Below are positions 42,569-51,310 of a DNA stretch of 64,000 nt, piece after piece. The position numbers and the translations under genes are program-made. Source of the stretch: Clostridia bacterium (lineage in GTDB: Bacteria > Bacillota_A > Clostridia > Christensenellales > Aristaeellaceae); NCBI GenBank assembly GCA_017938645.1, contig JAGBBE010000009.1, forward strand, positions 1 to 64,000, read 5' to 3'. Position 1 is the first letter of the stretch. Each line of letters begins with the position of its first letter. The notes beneath the pieces were generated by a model. It had not been told where the DNA came from. It ran no database searches and was given only the letters and a program-made list of their open reading frames with translations.

Positions 42569-43186
42569 TCAGTGCTGCAGAATACACTCCGGCGACTGAA
42601 ATGTCGCTTTAAGCGTTTGCAAATCCTGCGCATATACCGTTTTCAGCGACTGGTTGTAGATCACAGACGCCGGATGATACAGCGCAAACAGGGGAAGCGT
42701 CAATCTGGGCTCATCTGGCGGCATGATTTCAACCTGATTCCATCTGCCATGACGGTTTCCGATCACATCATCCACAAACGCCTGAAGCGCAACGTTTCCA
42801 AGCGTTACAAGCGCCTTGGGACGCACGATGGCAATTTCCTTCATCAGCCACGGCGTAAAAAGCAGTTTCTCTTCACGGCTTGGAGGACGGTTGACAATTC
42901 GTCCTGCCGAACTGAGCTTGCTGGGACGGATTTTGACGACATTGCTGATATAGATTTCATCGCGCTGCAATTCCAGCGTTTCAAGAAACTGATCAAGGTT
43001 TTTGCCTGCTTTGCCTACGAAAGGCCGCAATTGAAGGGCTTCCTGCTCGCCGGGTGCTTCGCCTATGAGCATCAGAACCGGATTTTCGGCTTTGCCCTCG
43101 CCAAACACCAGCGGACGGTATCCCTCTGTGCCTATGCTTTCAAAAAATCCTGTGCATTCCTCGCGGAAGGCTTCAAGTGCAGTCAT
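42569..43186 (-). CDS. Type-4 UDG-fold protein lacking the Fe-S cysteines
   Basis: 205 residues of the uracil-DNA glycosylase type 4/5 fold: GEAPGEQEALQLRPFVG (motif A, about residue 41), YISNVVKIRP and FALYHPASVI (motif B with the catalytic-region His). The four cysteines that bind a [4Fe-4S] cluster in type 4 enzymes are all absent (compare the neighbour's NVVKCRP and MQSCIAH). Its start overlaps the stop of the neighbouring paralogue (ATGA). It may be a cluster-free enzyme or a diverged DNA-binding relative. Confidence 0.8.
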   Translation of the reverse strand: MTALEAFREECTGFFESIGTEGYRPLVFGEGKAENPVLMLIGEAPGEQEALQLRPFVGKAGKNLDQFLETLELQRDEIYISNVVKIRPSKLSSAGRIVNRPPSREEKLLFTPWLMKEIAIVRPKALVTLGNVALQAFVDDVIGNRHGRWNQVEIMPPDEPRLTLPLFALYHPASVIYNQSLKTVYAQDLQTLKATFQSPECILQH

Positions 43187-43773
43187 ACTTCATCCTCCCC
43201 AAGCAAATCGGGATAAAGGGAAAGTTCCTTCAGTCGCTGACGAACTTTTTTCAGGTCGTTCCATGCGTCGCGCTTCTTGCTCTCATCGCGCAGAAGCGCC
43301 GAGGGATGATAGGTCGCTATGATGGAATATCCCTTGCGTTCCACCCACTGTCCATGACATCGCGTGATGCGGTATTCCGGACCCAGAACTGCAGACACGG
43401 CGGTTGCGCCCAGAAGCACAATAACACGCGGCCTGACCAGCGCCACCTGCGCTCTGAGATGAGCGATGCAGGATTGCATTTCCTCAGGACTTGGCTGACG
43501 GTTGCGAGGAGGACGGCACTTGACTACATTGCAGATATACACGCGGTCGCGCGGAAGCTGGATGGCTGCGAGCATTTTTGTAAGCAGCTGTCCGGCCGGG
43601 CCGACAAACGCAAGCCCTTGCCTGTCCTCCTGCTCGCCCGGTCCTTCGCCGATGAGCATCAGCGGAGCATGCACATCGCCCTGTCCGGGCACCTTCTGAA
43701 TGCAGCCGGCTCCGAGTTCGCACCGGTTGCAGCTCATGATATTCTCCCATAGCTCTTCCCATGAAATACGCAT
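43183..43773 (-). CDS. Uracil-DNA glycosylase, type 4
   Basis: 196 residues. Motif A is GEGPGEQEDRQGLAFVGPAG and motif B ATYHPSALLRD. The Fe-S ligands are present: CNRC at residues 15-18, a cysteine in NVVKCRPP and one in MQSCIAHL. It excises uracil from DNA as the first step of base-excision repair. Start after GGGAGG. Encoded directly upstream of a cluster-less paralogue. Confidence 0.92.
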   Translation of the reverse strand: MRISWEELWENIMSCNRCELGAGCIQKVPGQGDVHAPLMLIGEGPGEQEDRQGLAFVGPAGQLLTKMLAAIQLPRDRVYICNVVKCRPPRNRQPSPEEMQSCIAHLRAQVALVRPRVIVLLGATAVSAVLGPEYRITRCHGQWVERKGYSIIATYHPSALLRDESKKRDAWNDLKKVRQRLKELSLYPDLLGEDEV

Positions 43774-43797
43774 GCCGATTCCTCCCGAAGCAGCCGA

Positions 43798-44160
43798 TTA
43801 CTTCAGACCGCCCTGCATCAAAAGCGCCGAGTTGAGGATGTCATTTTGCAGCCAGCTGAACAGCGCCACAAACATAGCGACAAGCACGAGAATGACCACG
43901 ATGCCGATGAGGATGCTGATCAGATCCAGCACGCCCATGGCAATCTGCACACGGCTTTCCAGATCAGCCTCTTCGTGCTCTTCAGAATACTCCTCCACAT
44001 AGGACTGATCCAGATACATTTCGTCATACTGCGGCTCTTCGTCGTAGACTTCCTCCTGCCAGTAGGTTTCCGGCTCTGCAGGAGCTTCTTCATAGGGCTG
44101 AAGGACATCCTCAAGCTGAACGTCCTCTTCCACATATCTTCTGCGGCGGCGTTTTTCCAT
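43798..44160 (-). CDS. Hypothetical membrane protein with acidic N-terminal region
   Basis: About 120 residues, not recognised. The ATG at 44160 follows GGAGGTG. After a basic start (MEKRRRRRYVEEDV) there is a strongly acidic, tyrosine-rich region (about 15-65), then one long hydrophobic segment (LDLISILIGIVVILVLVAMF) and a short tail. Co-directional with trmL and the UDG genes. Confidence 0.65.
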   Translation of the reverse strand: MEKRRRRRYVEEDVQLEDVLQPYEEAPAEPETYWQEEVYDEEPQYDEMYLDQSYVEEYSEEHEEADLESRVQIAMGVLDLISILIGIVVILVLVAMFVALFSWLQNDILNSALLMQGGLK

Positions 44161-44190
44161 GCTGTTCACCTCCACAAACCTAACGAATGG

Positions 44191-44706
44191 TTACACATAA
44201 TCCATCCACGGCGCGCTTTCGTCCTCGCGTCCGGTAAGGCTGCCTTCTGTCTGCAAAGTTTCAAAGCCCTGCTGACGTAGCGCTTCGTACAGCACAATGG
44301 CAACCGAATTGCTCAGATTGAGGCTCCTTGCGCCAGGAACCATCGGAATGCGTACACAGCGGTCGTACACGCGCGAGAGAAGACTTTCCGGAAGGCCGCG
44401 CGTTTCGCAGCCGAACACCAGAAAGTCATCCGGCTGATATTGAGCTGCCGTATATCCGCGCGGTGCCTTCGTGGAAAGAAAATGCATGCGCGCATTGGGG
44501 TAGGCTGCAAGCAGCTCCTCAAAATTCTCATAGACGCGGTACTGCATCATGTGCCAATAGTCAAGTCCTGCGCGCTTGAGATACTTATCTGACAGTTCAA
44601 ATCCCAGCGGTTTGATCAGATGCAGCGTGGTTCCTGTAGCTGCACAGGTACGCGCAATATTGCCGGTATTCTGCGGAATTTCCGGCTGATAAAGAACAAT
44701 ATGCAT
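44191..44706 (-). CDS. trmL: tRNA (cytidine/uridine-34-2'-O)-methyltransferase TrmL
   Basis: 171 residues, a minimal SPOUT-fold enzyme. Hallmarks: LYQPEIPQNTGNIARTCAAT at the N-terminus, LVFGCETRGLPESLL and the trefoil-knot motif IPMVPGARSLNLSNSVAIVL. TrmL methylates the wobble ribose of tRNA-Leu isoacceptors. Start after AAAGGA. Upstream neighbour is recG. Confidence 0.94.
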   Translation of the reverse strand: MHIVLYQPEIPQNTGNIARTCAATGTTLHLIKPLGFELSDKYLKRAGLDYWHMMQYRVYENFEELLAAYPNARMHFLSTKAPRGYTAAQYQPDDFLVFGCETRGLPESLLSRVYDRCVRIPMVPGARSLNLSNSVAIVLYEALRQQGFETLQTEGSLTGREDESAPWMDYV

Positions 44707-44721
44707 TCTTTTTTCTTCCTT

Positions 44722-46737
44722 TCAGCTGATGGATACCCGGTCGCTGAGGCGGCTGATCAGGCTCTGCGCCTGACTTGTAACGGCAAGCCAGGTGTCAGCG
44801 CGCGAAGGATCGTTCGAAAGCTGCTCGGCGCACTTCGCGGCCTCATAAAGCAGCTGCATGCTTCCATACGCCGCCGCGCCGCCGGGAATCAGCACTTCTC
44901 CGTGCTGACGGGTTCCAAGCAGTTCACCCGGGCCGCGCTGTTCCAGATCCGCGCGAGCCACTTCGAAACCGTCGTTGGTTGATACAAGCGTACGCAGACG
45001 GTCGTTTGGCTGCGACATCAGGAAACACCAGCTCTGCGCAGTTCCGCGTCCGACGCGTCCACGCAGCTGATGGAGCTGCGCCAGACCATACCGGTCAGCA
45101 TCCTCGATGATCATCAGCGACGCATTTGGTACGTTAACGCCCACCTCGATCACCGTGGTAGCCACCAGAACATGCGTTTCACCTGCGGCAAAGGCCCGGA
45201 GTGCCTCCGTTTTTTCAGCAGGAGGCTGCGTGCCGTAAGTAACGCCGACATTCCAGTTTTTCAACACGCCTCCGGCCAATTCCTGCGCGTGATCACGTGC
45301 AGCTTTCAGCTCATCGCCCGTTTCGCTTTCATCTACAAGCGAGCATACAATATATGCCTGTCTTCCTGCTTCCAGTTCTTTTTGCAAAAAACCGTACATG
45401 CCCTCACGCTTTTCTTCTGAAACAATGCGTGTTGTCACGGGCAGTCTGCCGGGCGGAAGCTCATCCATAATGGAAATGTCCAAATCACCAAACATCACCA
45501 GCGCGAGCGAACGCGGGATGGGCGTGGCCGACATCACCAGCAGATGCGGAGCGAAGGCTCCATTTGTCCCCTTATTGATGAGTGCTGTTCGCTGGGCCAC
45601 GCCGAAACGATGCTGTTCATCGGTGATGCACAGTCCAAGATCGCTGTACTCGATTCCTTTGCTGATCAGCGCGTGCGTTCCGATGGCGACCTGCCATTCG
45701 CCAGATTGAAGGCATCGCTTTGCTTCTCGGCGCTCTTTGGCTGTCATGCCACCAAGCAAAAGACCGCAGCCATAGCCGCGCGATTCAAAGAAATCCTTCA
45801 TGCCTTCATAATGCTGACGGGCAAGAATTTCGGTAGGAGCCATCAAGGCGCACTGTCTGCCTGACTGGACGCATAAAAGCATCGCGCCCATGGCAACCGC
45901 CGTCTTTCCGCTTCCTACGTCACCCTGAACCATACGTGCCATTGCATGACCCGAGGCCATATCAGCAGCGATCTCTCTGAGCGTGCGCCGCTGTGCGCCT
46001 GTGGGTGCAAAAGGCAGTGCATTCCAGAATTCATCCAGCGCATTTTGATCGGATGGAATGAGTATTGCATCCTTTCGAACGTCCCGCATCATACGCACGG
46101 CAGCCTGATAGAGCAGCATCTGTTCAAAGGCAAACCTGCGCTGCGCCTGTGCAACCTCTTCCATGGAAGAAGGTGCATGCAGCGCACGGATCGCCTTTGC
46201 GCATGACCACAGATGATGCTCATCGAGCAGCTCCTTTGGCAGCGTTTCCGTGCAGATGATTTCTGCATCATCGAGAACCTCAAGCACGATCTTTTCGTGT
46301 GTGCGCTGAGGGATGCCTTCGATGGGCTTATAAACCGGAATGATTCGCAGATCCTTCTCAATGCTGGGATTGAGAATTTTCTTTCCTCTGCCCTGCGCCT
46401 CCACCATTCCATGAAAGGTGAAACGCGTTCCCGCATTGAGCACATTGCGCATGTAGGGCTGATTGAACCAGACGCCGGTGATCGTTCCGGAATCATCCGT
46501 AAACGTGCAGGTTACGCGGCTCAGCTTGCCGTGACGGCTGATTTTGGCCTCGCCTTCGCGTACAAGCTGCAGCGTATTCCTAGCGCCAATCTGCGCATCT
46601 GCAACGCTTACAATCCGTCCAAGATCACGGTACTGGCATGGAACCGTATATAAAAGATCACGCAACGAGCAGATGCCCGCTGCGTGTAAGGCTTTCAGCC
46701 TGGTTTTGCCTATGCCTTTAATATCGGAAAGTTCCAT
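44722..46737 (-). CDS. recG: ATP-dependent DNA helicase RecG
   Basis: About 671 residues. N-terminal wedge/OB domain (about 50-160), then helicase motifs: Walker A GDVGSGKTAVA, DEQHRFG (motif II), SATPIPRS (motif III), and the C-terminal QLHQLRGRVGRG and GPGELLGTRQHG. RecG reverses stalled forks. Start ATG follows GTGGAG and the preceding fakA stop lies two bases away; the open frame extends 84 bases upstream into fakA but without a better signal. The fakA-recG order matches Bacillus yloV-(sda)-recG. Confidence 0.95.
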   Translation of the reverse strand: MELSDIKGIGKTRLKALHAAGICSLRDLLYTVPCQYRDLGRIVSVADAQIGARNTLQLVREGEAKISRHGKLSRVTCTFTDDSGTITGVWFNQPYMRNVLNAGTRFTFHGMVEAQGRGKKILNPSIEKDLRIIPVYKPIEGIPQRTHEKIVLEVLDDAEIICTETLPKELLDEHHLWSCAKAIRALHAPSSMEEVAQAQRRFAFEQMLLYQAAVRMMRDVRKDAILIPSDQNALDEFWNALPFAPTGAQRRTLREIAADMASGHAMARMVQGDVGSGKTAVAMGAMLLCVQSGRQCALMAPTEILARQHYEGMKDFFESRGYGCGLLLGGMTAKERREAKRCLQSGEWQVAIGTHALISKGIEYSDLGLCITDEQHRFGVAQRTALINKGTNGAFAPHLLVMSATPIPRSLALVMFGDLDISIMDELPPGRLPVTTRIVSEEKREGMYGFLQKELEAGRQAYIVCSLVDESETGDELKAARDHAQELAGGVLKNWNVGVTYGTQPPAEKTEALRAFAAGETHVLVATTVIEVGVNVPNASLMIIEDADRYGLAQLHQLRGRVGRGTAQSWCFLMSQPNDRLRTLVSTNDGFEVARADLEQRGPGELLGTRQHGEVLIPGGAAAYGSMQLLYEAAKCAEQLSNDPSRADTWLAVTSQAQSLISRLSDRVSIS

Positions 46738-46738
46738 A

Positions 46739-48388
46739 TTACTCCACAGATACAAGATAGTAGTACAGAGGCTGTCCGCCCATCTGCATCTCCACGTCGC
46801 AGTCGCCGTAGAGTTCAGCAAGCTCGTCGGTCAGCGCCTGGGCGTCTTCTTCGGAAGTATCCTTGCCATAGTACACCGTGATGAGTTCGTCATCTTCGGT
46901 AACAATAGCCTTCATCAGGTCACGGGTGACGTCATGGATGCTGCTGCCAACGGTGTGAATCGCGCCGTTGTACAGGCCAATGATATCGCCCTCGTTGATA
47001 TGCTTGTCTTCAAAATCGGTATCGCGCACGGCGTAGGTAACGGTGCCGGTGCGCACGCGCTGGGCGGCTTCTTCCATGGCGGCGGCGTTGTCTTCAACGC
47101 TTGCATCAGGCTGGAAGGCGATTGCGGCGGCGATGCCCATGGCGACGTTCTTGGTGGGAATGACGACAACCTCCTTGCCTTCGGCCAGCTGAGCGGCCTG
47201 CTGGGCAGCCAGAATCACGTTGCCGTTGTTGGGCAGCACAAAGACCGTCTTGGCATGGGTCTTTTCAATAGCAGCGGAGATATCCTCAATGGAAGGATTC
47301 ATGGTCTGGCCGCCTTCGACGATGCTGTCAACCGTGAGATCGCTGAAGATGCTGTTGAAGCCTTCGCCCAGAGAAACAGCCACCATGCCGTATTCCTTGG
47401 TGGGTTTTTCTTCCTCGGCGCGCTTGGCTGCGGCAGCCTGATTATCACGGCGCTGCTGCACCATGTTTTCGATCTTGAGATTGACCAGTTCGCCAAGGCT
47501 GAGGCCATATTCCAGCGCCTTGCCGGGCTCGTTGGTGTGAACGTGCACCTTTACCAGACCCAGATCGCCGACAACCAGCACGCAGTCGCCAATGCGGTTG
47601 AGGCGACGGCGGAAGGAGTCGATATCCTCTTCGAGAATGTCGGGATAGAGATTCTGGATGAGGAACTCGGTGCAATAGGCGAACTTGATCTCGCCCAACG
47701 CATCGTGATCGTCCTCAAATACGGGCGGGCCCTGCTCGTCGCCCTCAGAGGCAACCGGCAGATCTTCGCCGCGCAGACAGGCAGCATAGCCCATGTAGAT
47801 CAGCAGAAGGCCGCGGCCGCCGGCGTCAACAACGCCAGCCTGCGTGAGAGCAGGCAGCATCTGCTGAGTCTTTTTGAGGATCTTTTCACCCGTGGTGAGG
47901 ATGTTGGTAAACAGGGCCTCGTAATCATCCGGAGTGCGTTCAGCCTGCTTGACGGCTTCTTCAGCAATCACGCGGGCAACGGTCAGGATGGTACCTTCCT
48001 TGGGCTTCATAACGGCCTTGTAGCCGGTTTCGGCACCGGACTTGAGCGCAGCGGCAAACTGCACAGGGGTTACGCGCTCCACGCCTTCCAGGGCGCGGGC
48101 AAAGCCGCGATAGAGCTGAGAGGTAATCACGCCGCTGTTGCCGCGCGCGCCTCGAAGAGCGCCCTTGGCCATGGCAGCAGCAGCCTCGCCGGCCGTGCGA
48201 TGCTCCTTCTGGCTCATCTCACGGGTGGCGGAGTTCATGGTAAGGCTCATATTGGTGCCCGTATCACCGTCAGGCACAGGAAAAACATTCAAAGCATCAA
48301 CCGCTTCGCGGTTCTTTTCCAGCATGGCAGCGCCTGCGACCATCATATCACGCAGCAGCACGCCATCAATCGTCTTGGTCTGGATCAC
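46739..48388 (-). CDS. fakA: Fatty acid kinase FakA (DAK2-domain protein, YloV)
   Basis: About 549 residues. Kinase DAK2 domain with the nucleotide/magnesium motif FPVPDGDTGTNM (about residue 40) and RGARGNSGVITSQ; middle domain with VHVHTNEPG; C-terminal EDD-like domain (GGQTMNPSIEDI, FVLPNNGNVILAAQQAA). FakA phosphorylates fatty acids held by FakB so that host or recycled lipids enter phospholipid synthesis. Start is GTG 48388, eight bases from GGGAGG; an in-frame TTG is too close to that site. Confidence 0.92.
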   Translation of the reverse strand: MIQTKTIDGVLLRDMMVAGAAMLEKNREAVDALNVFPVPDGDTGTNMSLTMNSATREMSQKEHRTAGEAAAAMAKGALRGARGNSGVITSQLYRGFARALEGVERVTPVQFAAALKSGAETGYKAVMKPKEGTILTVARVIAEEAVKQAERTPDDYEALFTNILTTGEKILKKTQQMLPALTQAGVVDAGGRGLLLIYMGYAACLRGEDLPVASEGDEQGPPVFEDDHDALGEIKFAYCTEFLIQNLYPDILEEDIDSFRRRLNRIGDCVLVVGDLGLVKVHVHTNEPGKALEYGLSLGELVNLKIENMVQQRRDNQAAAAKRAEEEKPTKEYGMVAVSLGEGFNSIFSDLTVDSIVEGGQTMNPSIEDISAAIEKTHAKTVFVLPNNGNVILAAQQAAQLAEGKEVVVIPTKNVAMGIAAAIAFQPDASVEDNAAAMEEAAQRVRTGTVTYAVRDTDFEDKHINEGDIIGLYNGAIHTVGSSIHDVTRDLMKAIVTEDDELITVYYGKDTSEEDAQALTDELAELYGDCDVEMQMGGQPLYYYLVSVE

Positions 48389-48417
48389 GGTCAATTCCTC
48401 CCGAATACACTGCTCAA

Positions 48418-48768
48418 TCAGACGCGAACGCCTTCAACAGAGATGTTGACACGGCGCACCTTCACGCCCGTCATGCTTTCAAGCTTATAGCGCACCTGTT
48501 CGCTGATGGCCTTGCAGACCTCGGCGATGGAAATGCCGTACTCTACGATGATGAACAGATCGACGTCGATCATATCATCCACCAGCTTGAGCTGTACGCC
48601 CTTGGACAGGTTTTCACGTCCGAGCCACTGAACCAGGCCGTCCTTGGCTCTCTTGCTGGCCATAGCAACAATACCGTAGCATTCCAAAGCAGCATAGCCC
48701 ACTACCTTGAGCATTACGTCTTCGGTGATATAAATCGTGCCCACGTCATTTTTGATCTTGCATTCCAT
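48418..48768 (-). CDS. Asp23/Gls24 family protein (YloU)
   Basis: About 116 residues, complete Asp23 domain: GTIYITEDVMLKVVGYAALE, LIIVEYGISIAEVCKAISEQ and VKVRRVNISVEGVRV. ATG at 48768 follows AAGGAGG. In Bacillota this gene precedes fakA, as here; the upstream rpmB seen in Bacillus is missing. Role unknown, possibly membrane or wall stress related. Confidence 0.9.
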   Translation of the reverse strand: MECKIKNDVGTIYITEDVMLKVVGYAALECYGIVAMASKRAKDGLVQWLGRENLSKGVQLKLVDDMIDVDLFIIVEYGISIAEVCKAISEQVRYKLESMTGVKVRRVNISVEGVRV

Positions 48769-48847
48769 AAAGCTTTGCGCCTCCTTGCGCGGCGGAAAAC
48801 CGCCCACAATGCTGACCCGTCATCCCTGAGCATAACAGGTCAATGTA

Positions 48848-48876
48848 ATTATACATGATTGTCCCGTTTTACGCAA
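48848..48876 (-). promoter_or_regulatory. Promoter of the Asp23-fakA-recG operon
   Basis: Minus-strand TTGCGT, 17-base spacer, TATAAT, about 80 bases upstream of the ATG. The interval 48769-49099 has no gene; it holds this promoter and the divergent one at 49006-49033, plus AT-rich DNA. Confidence 0.6.
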
Positions 48877-49005
48877 CTCATTCAACGCAGGTTTTCAGCA
48901 TCACAATTGTTACAGCTTTCCAAATAATGATTAGTCAACATCTCCTGTTTCTCCACAATTTGTTAAATTTTCGTTTCTTTTCGTTCATAAATTTGTCCGT
49001 TCGTG

Positions 49006-49033
49006 TTTACAATGAGGCGATCTGTGCTATAAT
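49006..49033 (+). promoter_or_regulatory. Promoter of the Pro/Gln-rich membrane protein gene
   Basis: TTTACA, 16-base spacer, TATAAT. The leader contains a small TATGCG/CGCATA hairpin before AAGGAG and the ATG at 49100. Confidence 0.6.
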
Positions 49034-49099
49034 AAGAGGGCGTATGCGGCCTCGCATAAGCGTTTTGAGTGTTTTTCAACGCACGCAAGGAGATGCAAG

Positions 49100-50773
49100 A
49101 TGAATTCAAACCGTACCCGATACGCTTCCACGCCGACCTACGGCATGCAGAAGCGGAATTTCATGAAAAAACCCGCAGCAGCGCGTCAGATTTCGCAGAC
49201 GCCTGATTTTTCGCAGGCTCCCGATCTGCCGGGCGGAATGCCCTTTCAGGCACAGCCGACGATTCCGCAGCCAATGATGCAGATGCCCGCCGCATCTATT
49301 CCGCCTGCAACGCCTCCAAATGGCTTTATGCCAGGCAGCAGCTTCTATCCCGGAGCAGCGCAGGGAATGCAGATTCCGCAGCAGATGCCATTTGCCACGC
49401 CTTCATTTGTGCAGTCTGGCATGCCTCTGCCTCCCATGCAGAACAGCGTGCCGCAGCCTATGGCCCAGCCTCTTGGCAATAGTGTGCCTCCTGTAAGCGG
49501 CGGTCATTTTTCCAGCCGTGCACAGGGCTTTGTTCCTCCGCAGGCTGCACCCGTCCAGCAGCAGCGACCAACTGTTCAGCCTGCGCAGCCTCCGCTGCAG
49601 ATGCCTTTTGCTGCAATGCCTCAGCAGCCAGTGCAGCCTTTTGGCGGAATGCAGGCATCTCAGCAGCCGTTTGGCTATCAGACGCCTCCGCAGCAGCAGA
49701 GCATGGCTTTTGGCCAGCCTCCTCAGAATGCGCCTCAGCAACCGCGCACCCCGCGTGAGCCGTTCAATGCGGACAAGCTCTGGACGCTCTTCCTCTTCGG
49801 CCTGCTGCCGCTTTTGTTCATTCCCTGCCTGTTTGCCGCAGGCGCATGGGGTGCTGTGCGCTATGTGTTCATCGGCGCAGCCGTCATTGGCCTTGGCGCA
49901 ATGTGGTACCGGCAGATGTACACACCCACGATGCGTCTGATTGTCAGCATGGTCTACGTAGCGCTGTGCATCGGCTCCATCGCCATGCAAATGCAAGCTA
50001 ACGCTGATGTGCGTCAAACCAGTGCAAATGCCATTCAAAAACCTGCAGTACAGCAGCAGGCAGCTGCTGTCACTGAAACCGAATCGGCTGAACCCACGCC
50101 TACCGCCGTTCCTGCCACGCCTACTCCGCTTCCTGTCAGCGGTCCTTCCGAGGCAGAGAAGCGTCTGGAACTGTTTATGAACCTGTGGATGGTCAACAAC
50201 ACCACCGAAATGGTACAGCTTGTTCAGCCCAGCTGGTGCAGCAAGCAGGAGAATCCGTCCATGGCGCTGTTTATGGTGCTGGCAAACCGTACCCCCGAAG
50301 ACTTCATTATTGAAGACATTTCCGGCTCCGACACCGACAACAGCCGTACCATCACCATGCGTTCGACCATCAACAAGAACAACGGCAAAGCGCCTTCGAT
50401 TTATCGATTCATGATCATGATGGTCAAGGAAGGCGAGGAATGGTACGTCAACCCCAACTCCCTTGCTACCAACGACAAGGAAGCAACCAAAACGGATGAA
50501 AATGTGGTTAAAACCCAGTCTGTAGGTACAGCTACCGAAGCTCCGCGCACCACGGTAACTCCAGCGCCTCCAGCTTCCACCACGCTGTATTACAATATGG
50601 GCGGCAACTACTACCACATGGACCCTAACTGTCCCAGCGTGAATGCAGATAACCTGCCCTTTGATGGCAGTTTCTCCTACAGCGATCTCAAAGAAATCAA
50701 ATCAACGACCAATTTCCTGCCCTGTCTCAAATGCGGTGCGCCGGTCAATACGCTTGAAGACGCTGTACAATAA
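49100..50773 (+). CDS. Pro/Gln/Met-rich membrane protein with NTF2-like and CxxC tail domains
   Basis: 557 residues, no family recognised as a whole. Residues 1-215 are low complexity, rich in Pro, Gln, Met and Ala. Membrane segments follow (about 228-295: LFLFGLLPLLFIPCLFAAG and neighbours), then a Thr/Pro linker, an NTF2-like domain (about 350-455: AEKRLELFMNLWMVNNTTEM ... SIYRFMIMMVKEGEEWYVN), and a C-terminal YHMDPNCPSVN ... LPCLKCGAP segment whose cysteines could bind metal. Likely a membrane protein with a disordered cytoplasmic N-terminus and extracytoplasmic C-terminal domains. Followed by ybaK 19 bases later. Confidence 0.75.
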   Translation: MNSNRTRYASTPTYGMQKRNFMKKPAAARQISQTPDFSQAPDLPGGMPFQAQPTIPQPMMQMPAASIPPATPPNGFMPGSSFYPGAAQGMQIPQQMPFATPSFVQSGMPLPPMQNSVPQPMAQPLGNSVPPVSGGHFSSRAQGFVPPQAAPVQQQRPTVQPAQPPLQMPFAAMPQQPVQPFGGMQASQQPFGYQTPPQQQSMAFGQPPQNAPQQPRTPREPFNADKLWTLFLFGLLPLLFIPCLFAAGAWGAVRYVFIGAAVIGLGAMWYRQMYTPTMRLIVSMVYVALCIGSIAMQMQANADVRQTSANAIQKPAVQQQAAAVTETESAEPTPTAVPATPTPLPVSGPSEAEKRLELFMNLWMVNNTTEMVQLVQPSWCSKQENPSMALFMVLANRTPEDFIIEDISGSDTDNSRTITMRSTINKNNGKAPSIYRFMIMMVKEGEEWYVNPNSLATNDKEATKTDENVVKTQSVGTATEAPRTTVTPAPPASTTLYYNMGGNYYHMDPNCPSVNADNLPFDGSFSYSDLKEIKSTTNFLPCLKCGAPVNTLEDAVQ

Positions 50774-50792
50774 CACGCAAGAAGGAATTCTG

Positions 50793-51260
50793 ATGGAAAA
50801 AACCAATGTCATGCGTCTTCTGGACGGTCAGAAGCTGCCTTACAAAGCCTATGAATATCCCTGTGAAAAAGCCCTCAGTGGCGTGGAAGTCGCAGCGATT
50901 CTTCAGCAGGATCCTACGCAGGTTTTCAAGACACTGGTTACCGTTGCTGCATCCCGGAAGAACTATGTGTTTGTGATTCCGGTTGCAGAAGAACTTTCGC
51001 TGAAAAAAGCCGCTCAGGCAGTCCACGAAAAGAGCATTGAGATGCTCAAAAGCAAGGACCTTCTTCCTCTGACCGGATACGTACACGGCGGATGCTCCCC
51101 CATCGGGATGAAGAAACCGTTTCATACTGTTGTGGATGAAACGGTTCTTCTGTGCGACACCATGATGTTCAGTGCCGGAAAGATTGGATATCAGGTCGAA
51201 ATGAAACCCGAAGATCTGAAAAAAATGGTCGATTATGAAATTGCAGACGTAACCGTCTGA
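50793..51260 (+). CDS. ybaK: Cys-tRNA(Pro)/Cys-tRNA(Cys) deacylase YbaK
   Basis: 155 residues of the YbaK/EbsC family. KALSGVEVAAILQQDPTQVF, KTLVT and the YVHGGCSPIGMKKPFHTVVD motif are conserved; the latter forms the active site that removes cysteine wrongly attached to tRNA-Pro. Start ATG after AAGGAATTCTG; probably co-transcribed with the membrane protein upstream. Confidence 0.92.
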   Translation: MEKTNVMRLLDGQKLPYKAYEYPCEKALSGVEVAAILQQDPTQVFKTLVTVAASRKNYVFVIPVAEELSLKKAAQAVHEKSIEMLKSKDLLPLTGYVHGGCSPIGMKKPFHTVVDETVLLCDTMMFSAGKIGYQVEMKPEDLKKMVDYEIADVTV

Positions 51261-51265
51261 CACAT

Positions 51266-51301
51266 AAAAAATCCGCTGCAGCAGTTGCAGCGGACTTTTT
51301 G
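51266..51301. terminator. Bidirectional terminator
   Basis: TCCGCTGCA / TGCAGCGGA stem, GCAGT loop, A- and T-runs on either side, between convergent ybaK and the VanY-like gene. Confidence 0.92.
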
Positions 51302-51310
51302 TATGTTTTT

